Below are positions 1-8,804 of a DNA stretch of 64,000 nucleotides, one piece after another. This DNA comes from an uncultured Lachnospiraceae bacterium (GTDB lineage: Bacteria; Bacillota; Clostridia; Lachnospirales; Lachnospiraceae): positions 1 to 64,000 of the forward strand of contig CAPQSW010000012.1 in assembly GCA_948688495.1 (NCBI GenBank). The letters are read 5' to 3'. Positions within the stretch are counted from its first letter, which is position 1. Each line of letters begins with the position of its first letter. A program made the translations under genes and the position numbers. The notes below the pieces were generated by a model. That model worked only from the letters and a program-made list of their open reading frames with translations, was not told where the DNA came from and did not search any database.

Positions 1-425
1 GACTCACCAGCCTTGTTCTTCTTCCCATACACCTTGCCGGAAAAAGACAACGTATAGCTGTGTCCCTTTTTCACCGTCGCAGTTTTAGTTCTGCTATAAC
101 AAGAACTTGATTCTGATACCGTCCAGCTCGTCACCTGCCTGCCCGCCGTATTGTCATACAGCTTAATCAGGCCGGAAATTTTGGTTGTGCCGCTTTTTCC
201 TTTTATCACTACCTTACAATTTGCTCTTGTACCGCTAAAGTCTAACCAAACCTGACACCTGCTACCCTGTACATACATCGGCGAAATACTTTCCATCTGC
301 ATTTTCATTTCTCCCGCATACTCCAGATTAGTTTCCGCCTGTACCAGATTTGACTGCATACAGCACAACATAATTGCGGCTGACAGCACGCCTGCGGCTT
401 TTCTCAGCAATCCTCTGCTTATCAT
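1..425 (-). CDS. Exported protein of unknown function (N-terminal part, runs off the window)
   Basis: An open frame starts at the ATG at 423-425 and stays open to base 1, giving about 141 residues of an incomplete protein. A GGAGGGGAG ribosome-binding site lies about 5 bases upstream. The N-terminus (MISRGLLRKAAGVLSAAIML) has the basic, then hydrophobic profile of a signal peptide, with likely cleavage after VQA near residue 33. The mature part is rich in Ser, Thr, Gly and Lys and contains paired Cys residues (SRCQVW, RANCKV, SSSCYS). Its alternating short hydrophobic strands suggest a small beta-sandwich. I do not recognise a family. It follows a terminator at 537-577, so it is probably its own unit. 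Confidence is high that the gene is real and low for function. Confidence 0.7.
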   Translation of the reverse strand, partial: MISRGLLRKAAGVLSAAIMLCCMQSNLVQAETNLEYAGEMKMQMESISPMYVQGSRCQVWLDFSGTRANCKVVIKGKSGTTKISGLIKLYDNTAGRQVTSWTVSESSSCYSRTKTATVKKGHSYTLSFSGKVYGKKNKAGE

Positions 426-536
426 AAAGGCTCCCCTCCTCCCCATTGTACTCGAAGCTTTCCTGCGCTTCTACTTAAGAAACGTAGGAGAAGGAGAAAT
501 CACTACATCATTTTACAAAAAAATCCAAATTTTTTT

Positions 537-577
537 TGTAAAAAAGAACCGGAAACTTATTTTAAGCTATCCGGTCC
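537..577 (-). terminator. Rho-independent terminator after the sigma/anti-sigma genes
   Basis: Read on the minus strand, GGACCGGA pairs with TCCGGTTC around an inner AGCTTA/TAAGTT stem with an AAA loop, followed by six T residues. It sits about 110 bases past the anti-sigma stop codon and separates that unit from the exported protein gene on the left. Confidence 0.8.
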
Positions 578-686
578 AAACACATTATTTACTGTTTTGC
601 TTCACATCCGCCCCACTCTACAACCGTAAATCCCTTCCGCTCAGTATATAATAGTTCCTACTGAGTATTTTTTACCACAGAATGTT

Positions 687-1380
687 TCACTCCACAATAC
701 GAATGCTCCTCTGAATTTTTAACATTTCCTCCTCTGGGAAATTCCCCATAAGACTGAACTTCAACATGCCGTCCTCGCTAAGCCAGACCATAGAGCTCTC
801 CTCCTCCGGATCCCTCGCCCTCAGGTAATAGATAATTTCCCCCCTGCTGCCCGTAATTTTCAGGAAATCCTTATTTTCATTGTCTATCTCCAGACCACTG
901 TCAACCACCCCATAACTAAAATCCAAATACTTACCTTCTTTATTATAATACAGCATATAACCACCTGGAGACGAATAATCATCCAACTCCAGTCTATAAC
1001 CTTCCGGCACATAGCCAAGCTCATACCTGGGCACTTCGATATGTCCAGCATCCTCCACGAACTGAAAAGAGGTATGGTCATGATACCACCGAATCAGCCA
1101 TTGTCCCGCCTTTGATATTGTCTGGGGATTAACCACACCAAAAAGCACCAGAATAATGCCCGCTGCTGCAGCCACAAACCGTCGTGGTCTTTTTTCGGCG
1201 CGCTTTCTTCTCCTGGCATTCTATCATCCGCTCCATCTTCTGATAGAATACATCGGAGAGCTCATAACGCTGCTGCAGCTCATGGTTATCCGGGATGCGG
1301 GATAATTCGTATTCATGTACCAAAGAAACCATGTCTTTAATTGCCTGGCTTTCCTGTCGCCCCTCGTCCATTCGCCTCAT
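687..1380 (-). pseudogene. Anti-sigma-like DUF4367 protein, disrupted by a one-base frameshift
   Basis: Two overlapping frames form one protein. The first (1129-1380) starts MRRMDEGRQESQ and gives the cytoplasmic part. The second (687-1175) carries a membrane segment (GIILVLFGVV) and an extracytoplasmic domain with the PEGY...YY...Y pattern of DUF4367. The break is at a run of six A residues (minus strand) at 1190-1195; with five A residues the frames fuse as RRKRPRRFVAAAAGIILV. The start overlaps the end of the ECF sigma gene by 44 bases, the usual layout of a sigma/anti-sigma pair in which the partner membrane protein holds the sigma factor inactive. It may be a true mutation, a sequencing error, or slippage on the A run. 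As written, no full-length protein is made unless slippage occurs, so the sigma factor could be unrestrained. Confidence 0.75.
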
Positions 1381-1906
1381 CCCACACCTCCTTGAATTTT
1401 TTCTTACCGCGGAACAGGCGCATCTCCACCGTCTTTACGGATACACCCTGTATCCTGGCAATTTCTTTGTTGCTCAGCTCATAATAATATTTCAGCGTCA
1501 GCGTCTGTCGAAGAATCTCAGATATCCCTTCCAACGCTTTCCTTACAAACACTGACTCCTCCCCTCTCTCCACCATACCGGGCGCATCGTGTTCCGGCAC
1601 TTCATCGTATAAAATAAGTTCTTCCAGTTCGGCGTCACTGTAACGGTTGGCACGGCGGATGCTGTCCAGAACCTTGTGTTTCACTATAGTAACGCACAAA
1701 CCAGTCATTTCACTACATGACAAGTGTGAATATTTTGTGAAATTCTCTGCCAGGGAAAGAAACGCATCATGCACTGCATTCTCTGCATCTGCCTGGCGCT
1801 GGCCCATCCCCTGGGCAACATAATACATTTTAAGATAATTCTCATTATAAATCTCAAGGAAATTCTTCCTGTCATCTTCTGTCTCTAATAACATCAAATA
1901 TATCAT
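1337..1906 (-). CDS. ECF-type RNA polymerase sigma factor
   Basis: This 189-residue protein has the two-domain ECF pattern. Region 2 covers roughly residues 15-85 (YNENYLKMYYVAQGMG, DAENAVHDAFLSL, KHKVLDSIRRANR). Region 4 covers roughly 125-180, with a helix-turn-helix in LSNKEIARIQGVSVKTVEMR followed by a basic tail. It should direct RNA polymerase to a small regulon, probably envelope related, as is common for sigma factors paired with DUF4367 membrane proteins. A GGGGAG site precedes the ATG. The gene starts 24 bases after the stop of the AAA-ATPase-like gene, so it could be read through from there. The downstream partner is frameshifted, which is unusual for such a pair. The sigma class is clear; the regulon cannot be read from sequence. 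Confidence 0.88.
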   Translation of the reverse strand: MIYLMLLETEDDRKNFLEIYNENYLKMYYVAQGMGQRQADAENAVHDAFLSLAENFTKYSHLSCSEMTGLCVTIVKHKVLDSIRRANRYSDAELEELILYDEVPEHDAPGMVERGEESVFVRKALEGISEILRQTLTLKYYYELSNKEIARIQGVSVKTVEMRLFRGKKKFKEVWDEANGRGATGKPGN

Positions 1907-1930
1907 TTTTCTCCCCTGTATTCCTTCAAT

Positions 1931-3628
1931 CTATACCGATCCTTTCCCGAACCGGACCTCACAGTCCTTCCGGTAGAATGATACCCCATAACAATCGATC
2001 TTACGATATCCCTCTGCCCGTAATTCCCTGGCATATTCCTTGTCATAAATCTGCTGCAATGCCTTCCCTGCATCTTCTTCCAGGTCGTCAATCGAATCCG
2101 ACACCTTTAACTCCAAAATAAACGACCTGCCCCGCAAGGAAGGACTTCTCACCATAATGTCTGACCGTCCGTTTCCTGATTCGCGGTTGGATTTCACAAG
2201 GTAATTCTGACTCTGGCTTAATATCCCCGCCAAAAAGCCGTGGTAAAAGTTCTCTGCACTGTCATAGAAGCTGATGGTTCGAAAGAGCTGTCCGTTCAAT
2301 ATATCTGTCATCCGCTGGGCGTCTCCATCCTCCATGGCACGGTACAAATCACGAAAATCCTCTTTCTTAATAAATTCCTTCATCCAGTTTAGAATCGTAC
2401 TCTGGTAAATCGTCTTCACTTCTATGTTGGGAATCCGTGCCCGCAAAATCACAGACGATTCTTTAAAATATTCGCTTTCTTTCGTCAGATAGCCTGTAAA
2501 ATAAAGAAAATTCCATAAATTCTCCTCATTGCTGTGCATATCCCCGTAAGTAACCTCCTCATGGACCTGAATGTCTAAGGTCCCGCCGCTTAAGAGCATT
2601 TCAATCTGCCCCTTCATCTCCTGGTCAGCCCTGGCAATCATGTCCTTAATGATGTCGTTGGAGCTCGTATTGATCCAATATGGATGGGGATATGCATGAG
2701 TATTTGCATACAAATCATACATAAAATTGATGACACTCCAGGGATTATAAACTTCCGTATTCCCAAACAGATACCCGTCATACCATTCTTTCATGGTTGG
2801 AAAACGGCTCTCCACTTCATAATACTCCATCATCTTTCGTACTTCATCTTCCGTAAATCCAAAATGCTCACTATATCTCTCATCAAGAATCGAAATAATT
2901 CTCAAATGGTTCAGCCCGGTAAATATACTCTCCTTGGAAATCCGCAGACACCCGGTAATCACGGCGAACTGCAGATAATCGTTTGTCTTTAAGGCAGACT
3001 CAAATAGCGAACGGATGAAATCCACCATTTCCTCATAAAAACCTTTAAAATACGCATTTTCTAGGGGAACATCATATTCATCGATCAGGATAATCACATG
3101 ACGGCCTGTAACCTGGCAGAGACACTTGCTCAGGAACTTGAGGGAGCCGGAATAATCATCATACTCCGCTTCCCCGCCTGCTATTTTCCGAAACAGCGCT
3201 TTCGCAGTATCATCCATTTTTTCACTTTCCAATACATATTTATGCCTCTGAAATTCTTCTGCAAGCTCATTTTTTATCTTGCCATATGCGGAATTAAAGG
3301 CACGCTGTTTTGCTGACTTTAAGGTCAGGTTGATAACCGGAAATCTCCCCATATGTTCTGTATAGATTCCCCCGGCTTCCATAATCCTCATTCCCTGAAA
3401 AAGCTCTCTGTTCTGTCCGTTTCTTTCTGCATCCCCTGTATCTTCAAAAAAGTACCGGAGCATGCTTAAGTTTAACGTCTTTCCAAAGCGTCTCGGACGC
3501 GTAAACAGGTTTACTTTTCCCTTCAAATCCAATAATTCTTTTATAAGCATTGTTTTATCTACATAGTAGTAACCGGATTTTACAATATCTTCAAAATTTT
3601 CAACGCCGATAGGCAACGCCTTTTTCAT
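1931..3628 (-). CDS. AAA-ATPase-like / PD-(D/E)XK nuclease-fold protein
   Basis: This protein of about 565 residues belongs to a family common in Bacteroidetes and Clostridia that joins an AAA-ATPase-like domain to a C-terminal PD-(D/E)XK nuclease-like domain. Visible motifs are the N-terminal GVENFEDIV and YYVDKT, a Walker A (RPRRFGKTLN), a Walker B (VIILIDEYDVPL) and, near the C-terminus, GRSDIMV followed by FILELKVSD, matching the D...ExK nuclease core. The start at 3628 is chosen because AAGGAGGAG lies 8 bases upstream; a longer frame opens at 3688 but would overlap the diacylglycerol-kinase-like gene. Family members are often multicopy and their role is unproven. Catalytic residues look intact. 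It is followed by the ECF sigma gene after 24 bases. Confidence 0.85.
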   Translation of the reverse strand: MKKALPIGVENFEDIVKSGYYYVDKTMLIKELLDLKGKVNLFTRPRRFGKTLNLSMLRYFFEDTGDAERNGQNRELFQGMRIMEAGGIYTEHMGRFPVINLTLKSAKQRAFNSAYGKIKNELAEEFQRHKYVLESEKMDDTAKALFRKIAGGEAEYDDYSGSLKFLSKCLCQVTGRHVIILIDEYDVPLENAYFKGFYEEMVDFIRSLFESALKTNDYLQFAVITGCLRISKESIFTGLNHLRIISILDERYSEHFGFTEDEVRKMMEYYEVESRFPTMKEWYDGYLFGNTEVYNPWSVINFMYDLYANTHAYPHPYWINTSSNDIIKDMIARADQEMKGQIEMLLSGGTLDIQVHEEVTYGDMHSNEENLWNFLYFTGYLTKESEYFKESSVILRARIPNIEVKTIYQSTILNWMKEFIKKEDFRDLYRAMEDGDAQRMTDILNGQLFRTISFYDSAENFYHGFLAGILSQSQNYLVKSNRESGNGRSDIMVRSPSLRGRSFILELKVSDSIDDLEEDAGKALQQIYDKEYARELRAEGYRKIDCYGVSFYRKDCEVRFGKGSV

Positions 3629-3662
3629 CACTGTCTCCTCCTTAAAATATACCCTCAATGGC

Positions 3663-4568
3663 TTACTGCTCCATCTCCTGGCTGACAATCATCTCCACTG
3701 CCTGCTTCTCTGCATATATGGTAACATCCTTATGTTTTCCTCCATATTCCCCATCCAGTGTCCAGGCAATCTCCTCAGCCGCTTCAATTTTGAGCCTTTC
3801 TGTCTTAAACGTATAGATTAAATCGGTATTGTCGATAAAATTTGTCAGGCTGGCGATAATTTCATTCAGCTCCAGTGGATTCTTCGGCATACGTATCAGC
3901 GTTACCTCAAAAATGCCATCGTTCAGCTTTACATTCTTGCCGGTAATATTGCGGAATCCCCCGGCAGAGACAGAATTGGTAACCATCCCATAGATAAATT
4001 CCCCTTCAATCTCTGTATCCTCATAAGAAATTTTAAGATGATAAGGCTGTACCTCTGGAATCCGCTTTACACCCTCCAGGATATAGGCAAAATGTCCGAT
4101 TCTGTTCTTCAATTCCTGGCTGGTGGCATAGGACACATCCGTAAACAACCCGAAAGCTGCAATATAAACAAAAAATTCCCCATTAAAATTACCAATGTCA
4201 CAGGCAAAGGGGACGCCGCTCACAGATAGCTGCGCCGCTTTCCCCATGCTTTTGGGAATTTTCAGGGAACACGCAAAATCATTTGTACTTCCAGAAGGGA
4301 TATAGCCGATGGGAACTCTCCTCTTTCGACGCATCATTCCGCTTACCACCTCATCCAGTGTGCCATCTCCTCCGCTGCATACCACAAGGTTATATTCCCC
4401 CGCATGTTCTTCTACCTGTTCGAAGGCATCCTGCTGCCTCTGTGTCGGATGGATGGTTACCTCATAGCCGTTCTTTACAAACTGATCTACAATTTCCAAC
4501 AGCTTATTTTTAATCAGCCCTTTTCCCGAAAGGGGATTAAACACAAATAAGAGCCTTTTCCTTTTCAA
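3663..4568 (-). CDS. Diacylglycerol kinase-like lipid kinase (DagK/YegS family)
   Basis: This 301-residue protein carries the DAGK catalytic domain: FVFNPLSGKG at the N-terminus (about residues 8-17), the nucleotide loop CSGGDGTLDEVVSGMM near residues 84-99, and GYIPSGSTNDFA shortly after. The C-terminal beta domain contains the family's DGEYGGKH motif. Enzymes of this type phosphorylate diacylglycerol or a related lipid at the inner membrane face, recycling lipid from phosphatidylglycerol turnover. The start is a TTG preceded by AAGGAG at about 10 bases. It begins 7 bases after the whiA stop, so it probably ends the ftsH-to-whiA run. Substrate is inferred from the family only. Confidence 0.88.
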   Translation of the reverse strand: MKRKRLLFVFNPLSGKGLIKNKLLEIVDQFVKNGYEVTIHPTQRQQDAFEQVEEHAGEYNLVVCSGGDGTLDEVVSGMMRRKRRVPIGYIPSGSTNDFACSLKIPKSMGKAAQLSVSGVPFACDIGNFNGEFFVYIAAFGLFTDVSYATSQELKNRIGHFAYILEGVKRIPEVQPYHLKISYEDTEIEGEFIYGMVTNSVSAGGFRNITGKNVKLNDGIFEVTLIRMPKNPLELNEIIASLTNFIDNTDLIYTFKTERLKIEAAEEIAWTLDGEYGGKHKDVTIYAEKQAVEMIVSQEMEQ

Positions 4569-4575
4569 CGATATA

Positions 4576-5529
4576 TCACTCCTTCCCGGTCTGTCTCAAA
4601 TCCTCAGCAATTTCACACAATTTACGAAGCCTGTGATTCACCCCCGATTTCCCCACCGGAGGATTCAGATAAGTCCCAAGTTCTTTGAGCGCCGCCTCAG
4701 GATATGCAAGCCGCAACAGCGCAATCTCCTTTAAACTGTCTGACAAACTATCCAGTCCCCGTACAGACTGAATATAATTAATGTCTTCTATCTGCTTTAC
4801 GGCCGCACTCACTGTTTTATTGATATTTGCCGTCTCACAATTTACCTGGCGGTTAACGGAATTACGCATCTCTTTGAGAATACGGACATTTTCCAAATTC
4901 ATCAACGCCACATGCGCCTCCATGACATTCAGCATATCTACAATCTGAGAACCCTCCTTGAGATACACCACATGACTTTTCTTGCGCTGTACAATTTTTG
5001 CATCCATCCCAAAACTGTTGATAATCTCCTGAAGCTGCGCCGCTCTCTGCTGTCCGTTACAAACAACTTCAAAATGGTAGGATTTCTCCGGGTCGCTCAT
5101 AGATCCTGCACTTAAAAATGCCCCCCGGATAAATGCACGGCGACAGCAGCTATTCTGCACCAGAATCCGATTGACAAGCCCCAGCGTACGTATATCTTCG
5201 CCCTTCTCATTCTGCCATTTTACTGATAAGAGCACCCTGCGTATTTCTTCTGGCACAGTCAGGGAAATCACAAATATCCTGCTTTTATGGAGATACACGT
5301 TCTGCCTGACTGCAATGCTTACGTTTGCATGAAAAGTCTTTCGCATCAACAGAAAATATTTCCGTGCAAGCGAGATATTTTCCGTATAAACACGAAGCGT
5401 CTTTTTCCCCTGTATCTCCTCTGATTTCCCCACAAAACTTAAAATCGCGGCTATCTCAGCAATCTGGCAATGTCTGCTCTTATGAAACTGCCGCGATAGT
5501 TCCTCTTTTACTTCACCTGAAAACGACAT
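4576..5529 (-). CDS. whiA: DNA-binding protein WhiA
   Basis: This 317-residue protein matches WhiA throughout: the N-terminal SFSGEVKEEL, a LAGLIDADG-like fold in the first 200 residues (RRAFIRGAFLSAGSMSDPEK), and a C-terminal helix-turn-helix with RQVNCETANI and a final NPPVGKSGVNHRLRK. WhiA controls sporulation-linked division genes in actinomycetes and influences division and chromosome segregation in Bacillus; here it is expected to be a nucleoid-associated regulator. It follows rapZ after 28 bases. In many Firmicutes yvcK lies between rapZ and whiA, but it is absent here. The ATG start has a G-rich ribosome-binding site. Identity is secure. Confidence 0.96.
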   Translation of the reverse strand: MSFSGEVKEELSRQFHKSRHCQIAEIAAILSFVGKSEEIQGKKTLRVYTENISLARKYFLLMRKTFHANVSIAVRQNVYLHKSRIFVISLTVPEEIRRVLLSVKWQNEKGEDIRTLGLVNRILVQNSCCRRAFIRGAFLSAGSMSDPEKSYHFEVVCNGQQRAAQLQEIINSFGMDAKIVQRKKSHVVYLKEGSQIVDMLNVMEAHVALMNLENVRILKEMRNSVNRQVNCETANINKTVSAAVKQIEDINYIQSVRGLDSLSDSLKEIALLRLAYPEAALKELGTYLNPPVGKSGVNHRLRKLCEIAEDLRQTGKE

Positions 5530-5557
5530 GTATCAGTCCCCGCCCTTTTGCTTATCA

Positions 5558-6442
5558 TTATATATTTCTTTGTCCATAATGAGTATCTTTCTGAATATCC
5601 CTGTGTTCAATCTTAATTCCATACCCTTCCCTGTCAGCAAGGCGCTCATACAAGGCATTCGCAAGCGTCACAGAACGGTGTTTCCCACCCGTACAGCCGA
5701 TGCTGATTACAAGCTGTGTCTTTCCTTCAACGATATAATTCGGAATTAAAAACTTAACCAAATCTTCCAGCTTACGCAAAAACTGTCCCGCCTCCGGAAA
5801 TTGCATCACATACTCCCTGATTTCCCGGTCATTTCCCGTCTTTTGGCGCAGCCCTTCCACATAATAGGGATTGGGAAGGAAACGCACATCAAATACCAGA
5901 TCGCTGTCAGTAGGGATTCCATACTTAAAACCGAATGACACAATCGTGATAAAAAGATTCTGGTAATTCTGGTTTCTGACAAATATCTTCTCAAGCTCTG
6001 CTTTCAATTCCCTGGTAAGCATATTACTGGTATCTACAATATAATCCGCCTGCTTCCGCAAAAATTCCAGCCGCTTACGCTCCATTTGAATTCCCTTGTC
6101 CACCCGTTCATTACCAGCAAGAGGATGGCTTCTCCTGGTCTCTTTATAGCGTTTTACCAACACTTCATCTTGGGAATCCAGATAGAGTATATCAAACCGC
6201 TCGCCTTTCTGCTTTAGCCGGTCAAGCACATTCTGCAGCTCATCCAGTGTCTGGCCGCTGCGGATATCCACACCCACTGCAACTTTCTGCAATTCTGCAT
6301 CCTGCAGATCCGCAAGCTCGGCAAATTTCTCAATAAGCGCAATTGGCAGGTTGTCCACACAAAAATAACCTATATCCTCCATCATTTTAAGCGCTGTACT
6401 CTTTCCTGCCCCCGACATCCCCGTCAAAATTACAAATTTCAT
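5558..6442 (-). CDS. rapZ: RapZ/YvcJ-family nucleotide-binding protein
   Basis: The 294-residue protein starts MKFVILTGMSGAGKSTALK, a P-loop typical of RapZ, followed by EDIGYFCVDNLP. The C-terminal half shows the conserved KYGIPTDSDLVFDVRFLPNP, and IGCTGGKHRSVT, which forms the small-molecule and RNA-binding face in the family. In Escherichia coli RapZ guides RNase E to a small RNA controlling amino-sugar synthesis; in Bacillus the homologue YvcJ hydrolyses nucleotide and affects competence. Which role applies here is unknown. It lies directly after murB (12-base gap) and before whiA, consistent with one envelope-linked transcript. Confidence 0.95.
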   Translation of the reverse strand: MKFVILTGMSGAGKSTALKMMEDIGYFCVDNLPIALIEKFAELADLQDAELQKVAVGVDIRSGQTLDELQNVLDRLKQKGERFDILYLDSQDEVLVKRYKETRRSHPLAGNERVDKGIQMERKRLEFLRKQADYIVDTSNMLTRELKAELEKIFVRNQNYQNLFITIVSFGFKYGIPTDSDLVFDVRFLPNPYYVEGLRQKTGNDREIREYVMQFPEAGQFLRKLEDLVKFLIPNYIVEGKTQLVISIGCTGGKHRSVTLANALYERLADREGYGIKIEHRDIQKDTHYGQRNI

Positions 6443-6454
6443 TTGCCTTCCTCC

Positions 6455-7372
6455 TTAATAGCCTTCCTCCTCTCCCAGAAAGCGCACCTCCGTCTCAAGC
6501 TTTACGCCAAACTGTTCCTCGACCTTTTTTTGCACATCAGAAATTAACTGGCGAATCTGTGATGCTGTCGCCGCTCCACGGTTAATCACAAACCCGCAAT
6601 GCTTTTCTGATATCTGGGCATCCCCTACACGATAACCTCTAAGTCCTGCATCCTGAATCAGTTTTCCGGCAAAATACCCCTCTGGACGTTTGAATGTGCT
6701 TCCTGCACTCGGATACTCTAATGGCTGTTTCTCACTTCTTTGGCTTCGCAGCTGCGCCATCTTCTCCCGAATCGCATCAGGACTGCCTTTCTCCAGCACA
6801 AGCTCTGTATCCAGCACAATCGCATGATTCTCCAAAACCCAACTGCGACGGTAACCAAAATCCAACTCCTCCAAAGACAGTACCTTCTCCCTGCCCTCCA
6901 CAGTCAGAACCGTTGCCTTTGTCACAATCTGCTTCATCTCTCCGCCATAAGCGCCGGCATTCATTACAACTGCCCCGCCTATCGTACCCGGAATCCCGGA
7001 GGCAAACTCCATCCCGGTAAGCCCATGCGCCGCCGCTTTCCCTGCCACCATAGACAGAAGCGCCCCCGCCTCCGCCTTTATGGTACAGCCTTCCACGGTC
7101 ACCTGTGATGCCTCCCGGCCCAGCTCTATCACCAGGCCGGAAATTCCTTTATCACCTACCAGCAGATTACTTCCGTTTCCGATCACCTGCCAGGAAACCG
7201 CATGGTTCTGGCACAATGCAATGATTTCTGCCACCTGTCTCCGCTTGGGGCAGACATAATATTCCGCCGGTCCACCGATGCGGAAAGTCGTATGCCTGCA
7301 CATCCTTTCCTGCCTGGAACAATGTTCCTCCCCGGCTATCTCCTGTAACTGTCTCCAAAATGAATCGTTCAA
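6455..7372 (-). CDS. murB: UDP-N-acetylmuramate dehydrogenase (MurB)
   Basis: MurB reduces UDP-GlcNAc-enolpyruvate to UDP-MurNAc with FAD and NADPH, a committed cytoplasmic step of peptidoglycan synthesis. The 305-residue length and motifs fit the short (type II) MurB of Gram-positives: TTFRIGGPAEYYVCP, VIGNGSNLLV for FAD binding, GIPGTIGGAVVMNAGAYGGE, then YPSAGSTFKRP with the proton-donating Ser, and AQISEKHCGFVIN. The start is a TTG with AGAGG 6 bases upstream, because no ATG fits the conserved N-terminus. It sits between the M18 aminopeptidase and rapZ with short gaps. Confidence 0.96.
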   Translation of the reverse strand: MNDSFWRQLQEIAGEEHCSRQERMCRHTTFRIGGPAEYYVCPKRRQVAEIIALCQNHAVSWQVIGNGSNLLVGDKGISGLVIELGREASQVTVEGCTIKAEAGALLSMVAGKAAAHGLTGMEFASGIPGTIGGAVVMNAGAYGGEMKQIVTKATVLTVEGREKVLSLEELDFGYRRSWVLENHAIVLDTELVLEKGSPDAIREKMAQLRSQRSEKQPLEYPSAGSTFKRPEGYFAGKLIQDAGLRGYRVGDAQISEKHCGFVINRGAATASQIRQLISDVQKKVEEQFGVKLETEVRFLGEEEGY

Positions 7373-7407
7373 ATCAAACCTCTTTCATTCTATACCATTA
7401 ATTCCTG

Positions 7408-8802
7408 TCACGCCTCTTTCAAAAATGCCGTATACCCTAATTTTGCCTCATAAAGATCCACTTTACTGATAATCTCCCAGGGGGCGTGCATGTTGAGCAC
7501 TGCTACACCGCTGTCAATCACTGACATGTTGTAATTTGCAAGAATATAGGCAATCGTTCCTCCGCCTCCCTGGTCCACCTTGCCGAGCTCCGAGGTCTGG
7601 AAGGATACATGGTTATCATCCATAATCCTGCGCAGCTGCGCCATATATTCCGGGTTGGCGTCATTCGAGCCGCTCTTTCCCCTGGAACCGGTATACTTGT
7701 TAAACACCAGTCCATTTCCAAAATACGCGCCATTCTTCTTCTCTGTCACGGATGCGTATAAAGGATCATAAGCTGCACTTACATCGGAGGAAAGCACTTT
7801 GGAATTTGTCATGGCACGGTTAAACAATACCTGGCTGTACCCTCCCATTGCTTCCATAATCTCCGCCACAACATACAGAAAAAATCTGGACTGCATACCG
7901 GTTGCGCCCACACTCCCGATTTCCTCTTTGTCCACCAACAGGCATACCGTAGTCTTATCACAGACCCCTGCCTCCAGGATCGCTGCAAAGGATGGGTATG
8001 CGCATACCCTGTCATCATGTCCGTAGCCCATAATCATGCTGCGGTCAAATCCATAATCCCTCGCCTTTCCGGCAGGGACCACCTCAATTTCCGCTGAAAG
8101 GAAATCATCTTCCTCTATATCATATTGTTCTTTCAGAATATTCAGTACATTTGTTTTAACGGCTTCTTTCGCCTTTTCCTTCTCGTCCTCGCACTCGAAC
8201 GGTATACTTCCCACCAAAAGGTCCAGGTTTTCGCCTTCTATCACCTTGGCTGCTTTCTTGTCAAGCTGCTCTGAGGCAAGATGAATCAGAAGATCGCTGA
8301 TGCCAAATACCGGATCCTCCTCTTTCTCCCCGATATTTACAACCACTTTGCTCCCATCCTTTTTTACCACCACGCCGTGAAGCGCAAGCGGAAGCGTCAC
8401 CCACTGGTATTTCTTCACACCGCCGTAATAGTGCGTATCAAACAGCGCCATCTCCGTATCCTCATACAACGGCACCTGTTTTAAATCAAGCCGCGGAGAA
8501 TCAATATGCGCTCCCAGGATATTCATGCCTTTCTCCAATGGCTGTCTGCCGATTATAAACAGCGCCAACGTCTTATCCATATTTTTGGCATATAATTTAT
8601 CCCCTGCCTGAACGGCGCGTCCCTCGGCAATTACCTTTTCCAAATCTTCAAATCCTGCTTCCTCAGCGCGGGCAACTAACTCCTGCACGCACTCCCGCTC
8701 TGTCTTACAATCAGAAATAAACTTCTTATACTCCTCCCCAAAGGCAAATATATCCTCCCGCTTTCCCTTTGGATATTTTTTCCAAGCATTTTTTCTTTCC
8801 AT
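7408..8802 (-). CDS. M18 family aminopeptidase
   Basis: This 464-residue metallo-aminopeptidase should remove N-terminal residues from peptides in the cytoplasm using two metal ions, probably zinc. The M18 metal and catalytic residues are visible: ILGAHIDSPRLDLK (first His and Asp), CLLVDKEEIGSVGATG (Glu pair), YGHDDRVCAYPS (Asp) and VLNMHAPWEI near the C-terminus (last His). The family is homologous to yeast aminopeptidase I and bacterial ApeB. No signal peptide is present. The start lies 2 bases after the hprK stop and has AGGAGG upstream, so the two genes are probably co-translated. Confidence 0.93.
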   Translation of the reverse strand: MERKNAWKKYPKGKREDIFAFGEEYKKFISDCKTERECVQELVARAEEAGFEDLEKVIAEGRAVQAGDKLYAKNMDKTLALFIIGRQPLEKGMNILGAHIDSPRLDLKQVPLYEDTEMALFDTHYYGGVKKYQWVTLPLALHGVVVKKDGSKVVVNIGEKEEDPVFGISDLLIHLASEQLDKKAAKVIEGENLDLLVGSIPFECEDEKEKAKEAVKTNVLNILKEQYDIEEDDFLSAEIEVVPAGKARDYGFDRSMIMGYGHDDRVCAYPSFAAILEAGVCDKTTVCLLVDKEEIGSVGATGMQSRFFLYVVAEIMEAMGGYSQVLFNRAMTNSKVLSSDVSAAYDPLYASVTEKKNGAYFGNGLVFNKYTGSRGKSGSNDANPEYMAQLRRIMDDNHVSFQTSELGKVDQGGGGTIAYILANYNMSVIDSGVAVLNMHAPWEIISKVDLYEAKLGYTAFLKEA

Positions 8803-8804
8803 TG

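Noticed and set aside
445..473. TACAAT as -10 of the exported protein gene
   Set aside because: It lies only about 20 bases before the ATG, would place the transcript start in the ribosome-binding site, and has no fitting -35.
512..540. A/T-rich inverted repeat TTACAAAAAAA...TTTTTTGTAA
   Set aside because: Mostly the T run of the adjacent terminator and its complement; not convincing as a separate operator.
1186..1196. Programmed -1 frameshift at A AAA AAG in the anti-sigma gene
   Set aside because: The downstream frame is +1 (or -2) relative to the first, so a -1 slip on this heptamer leads to a wrong frame.
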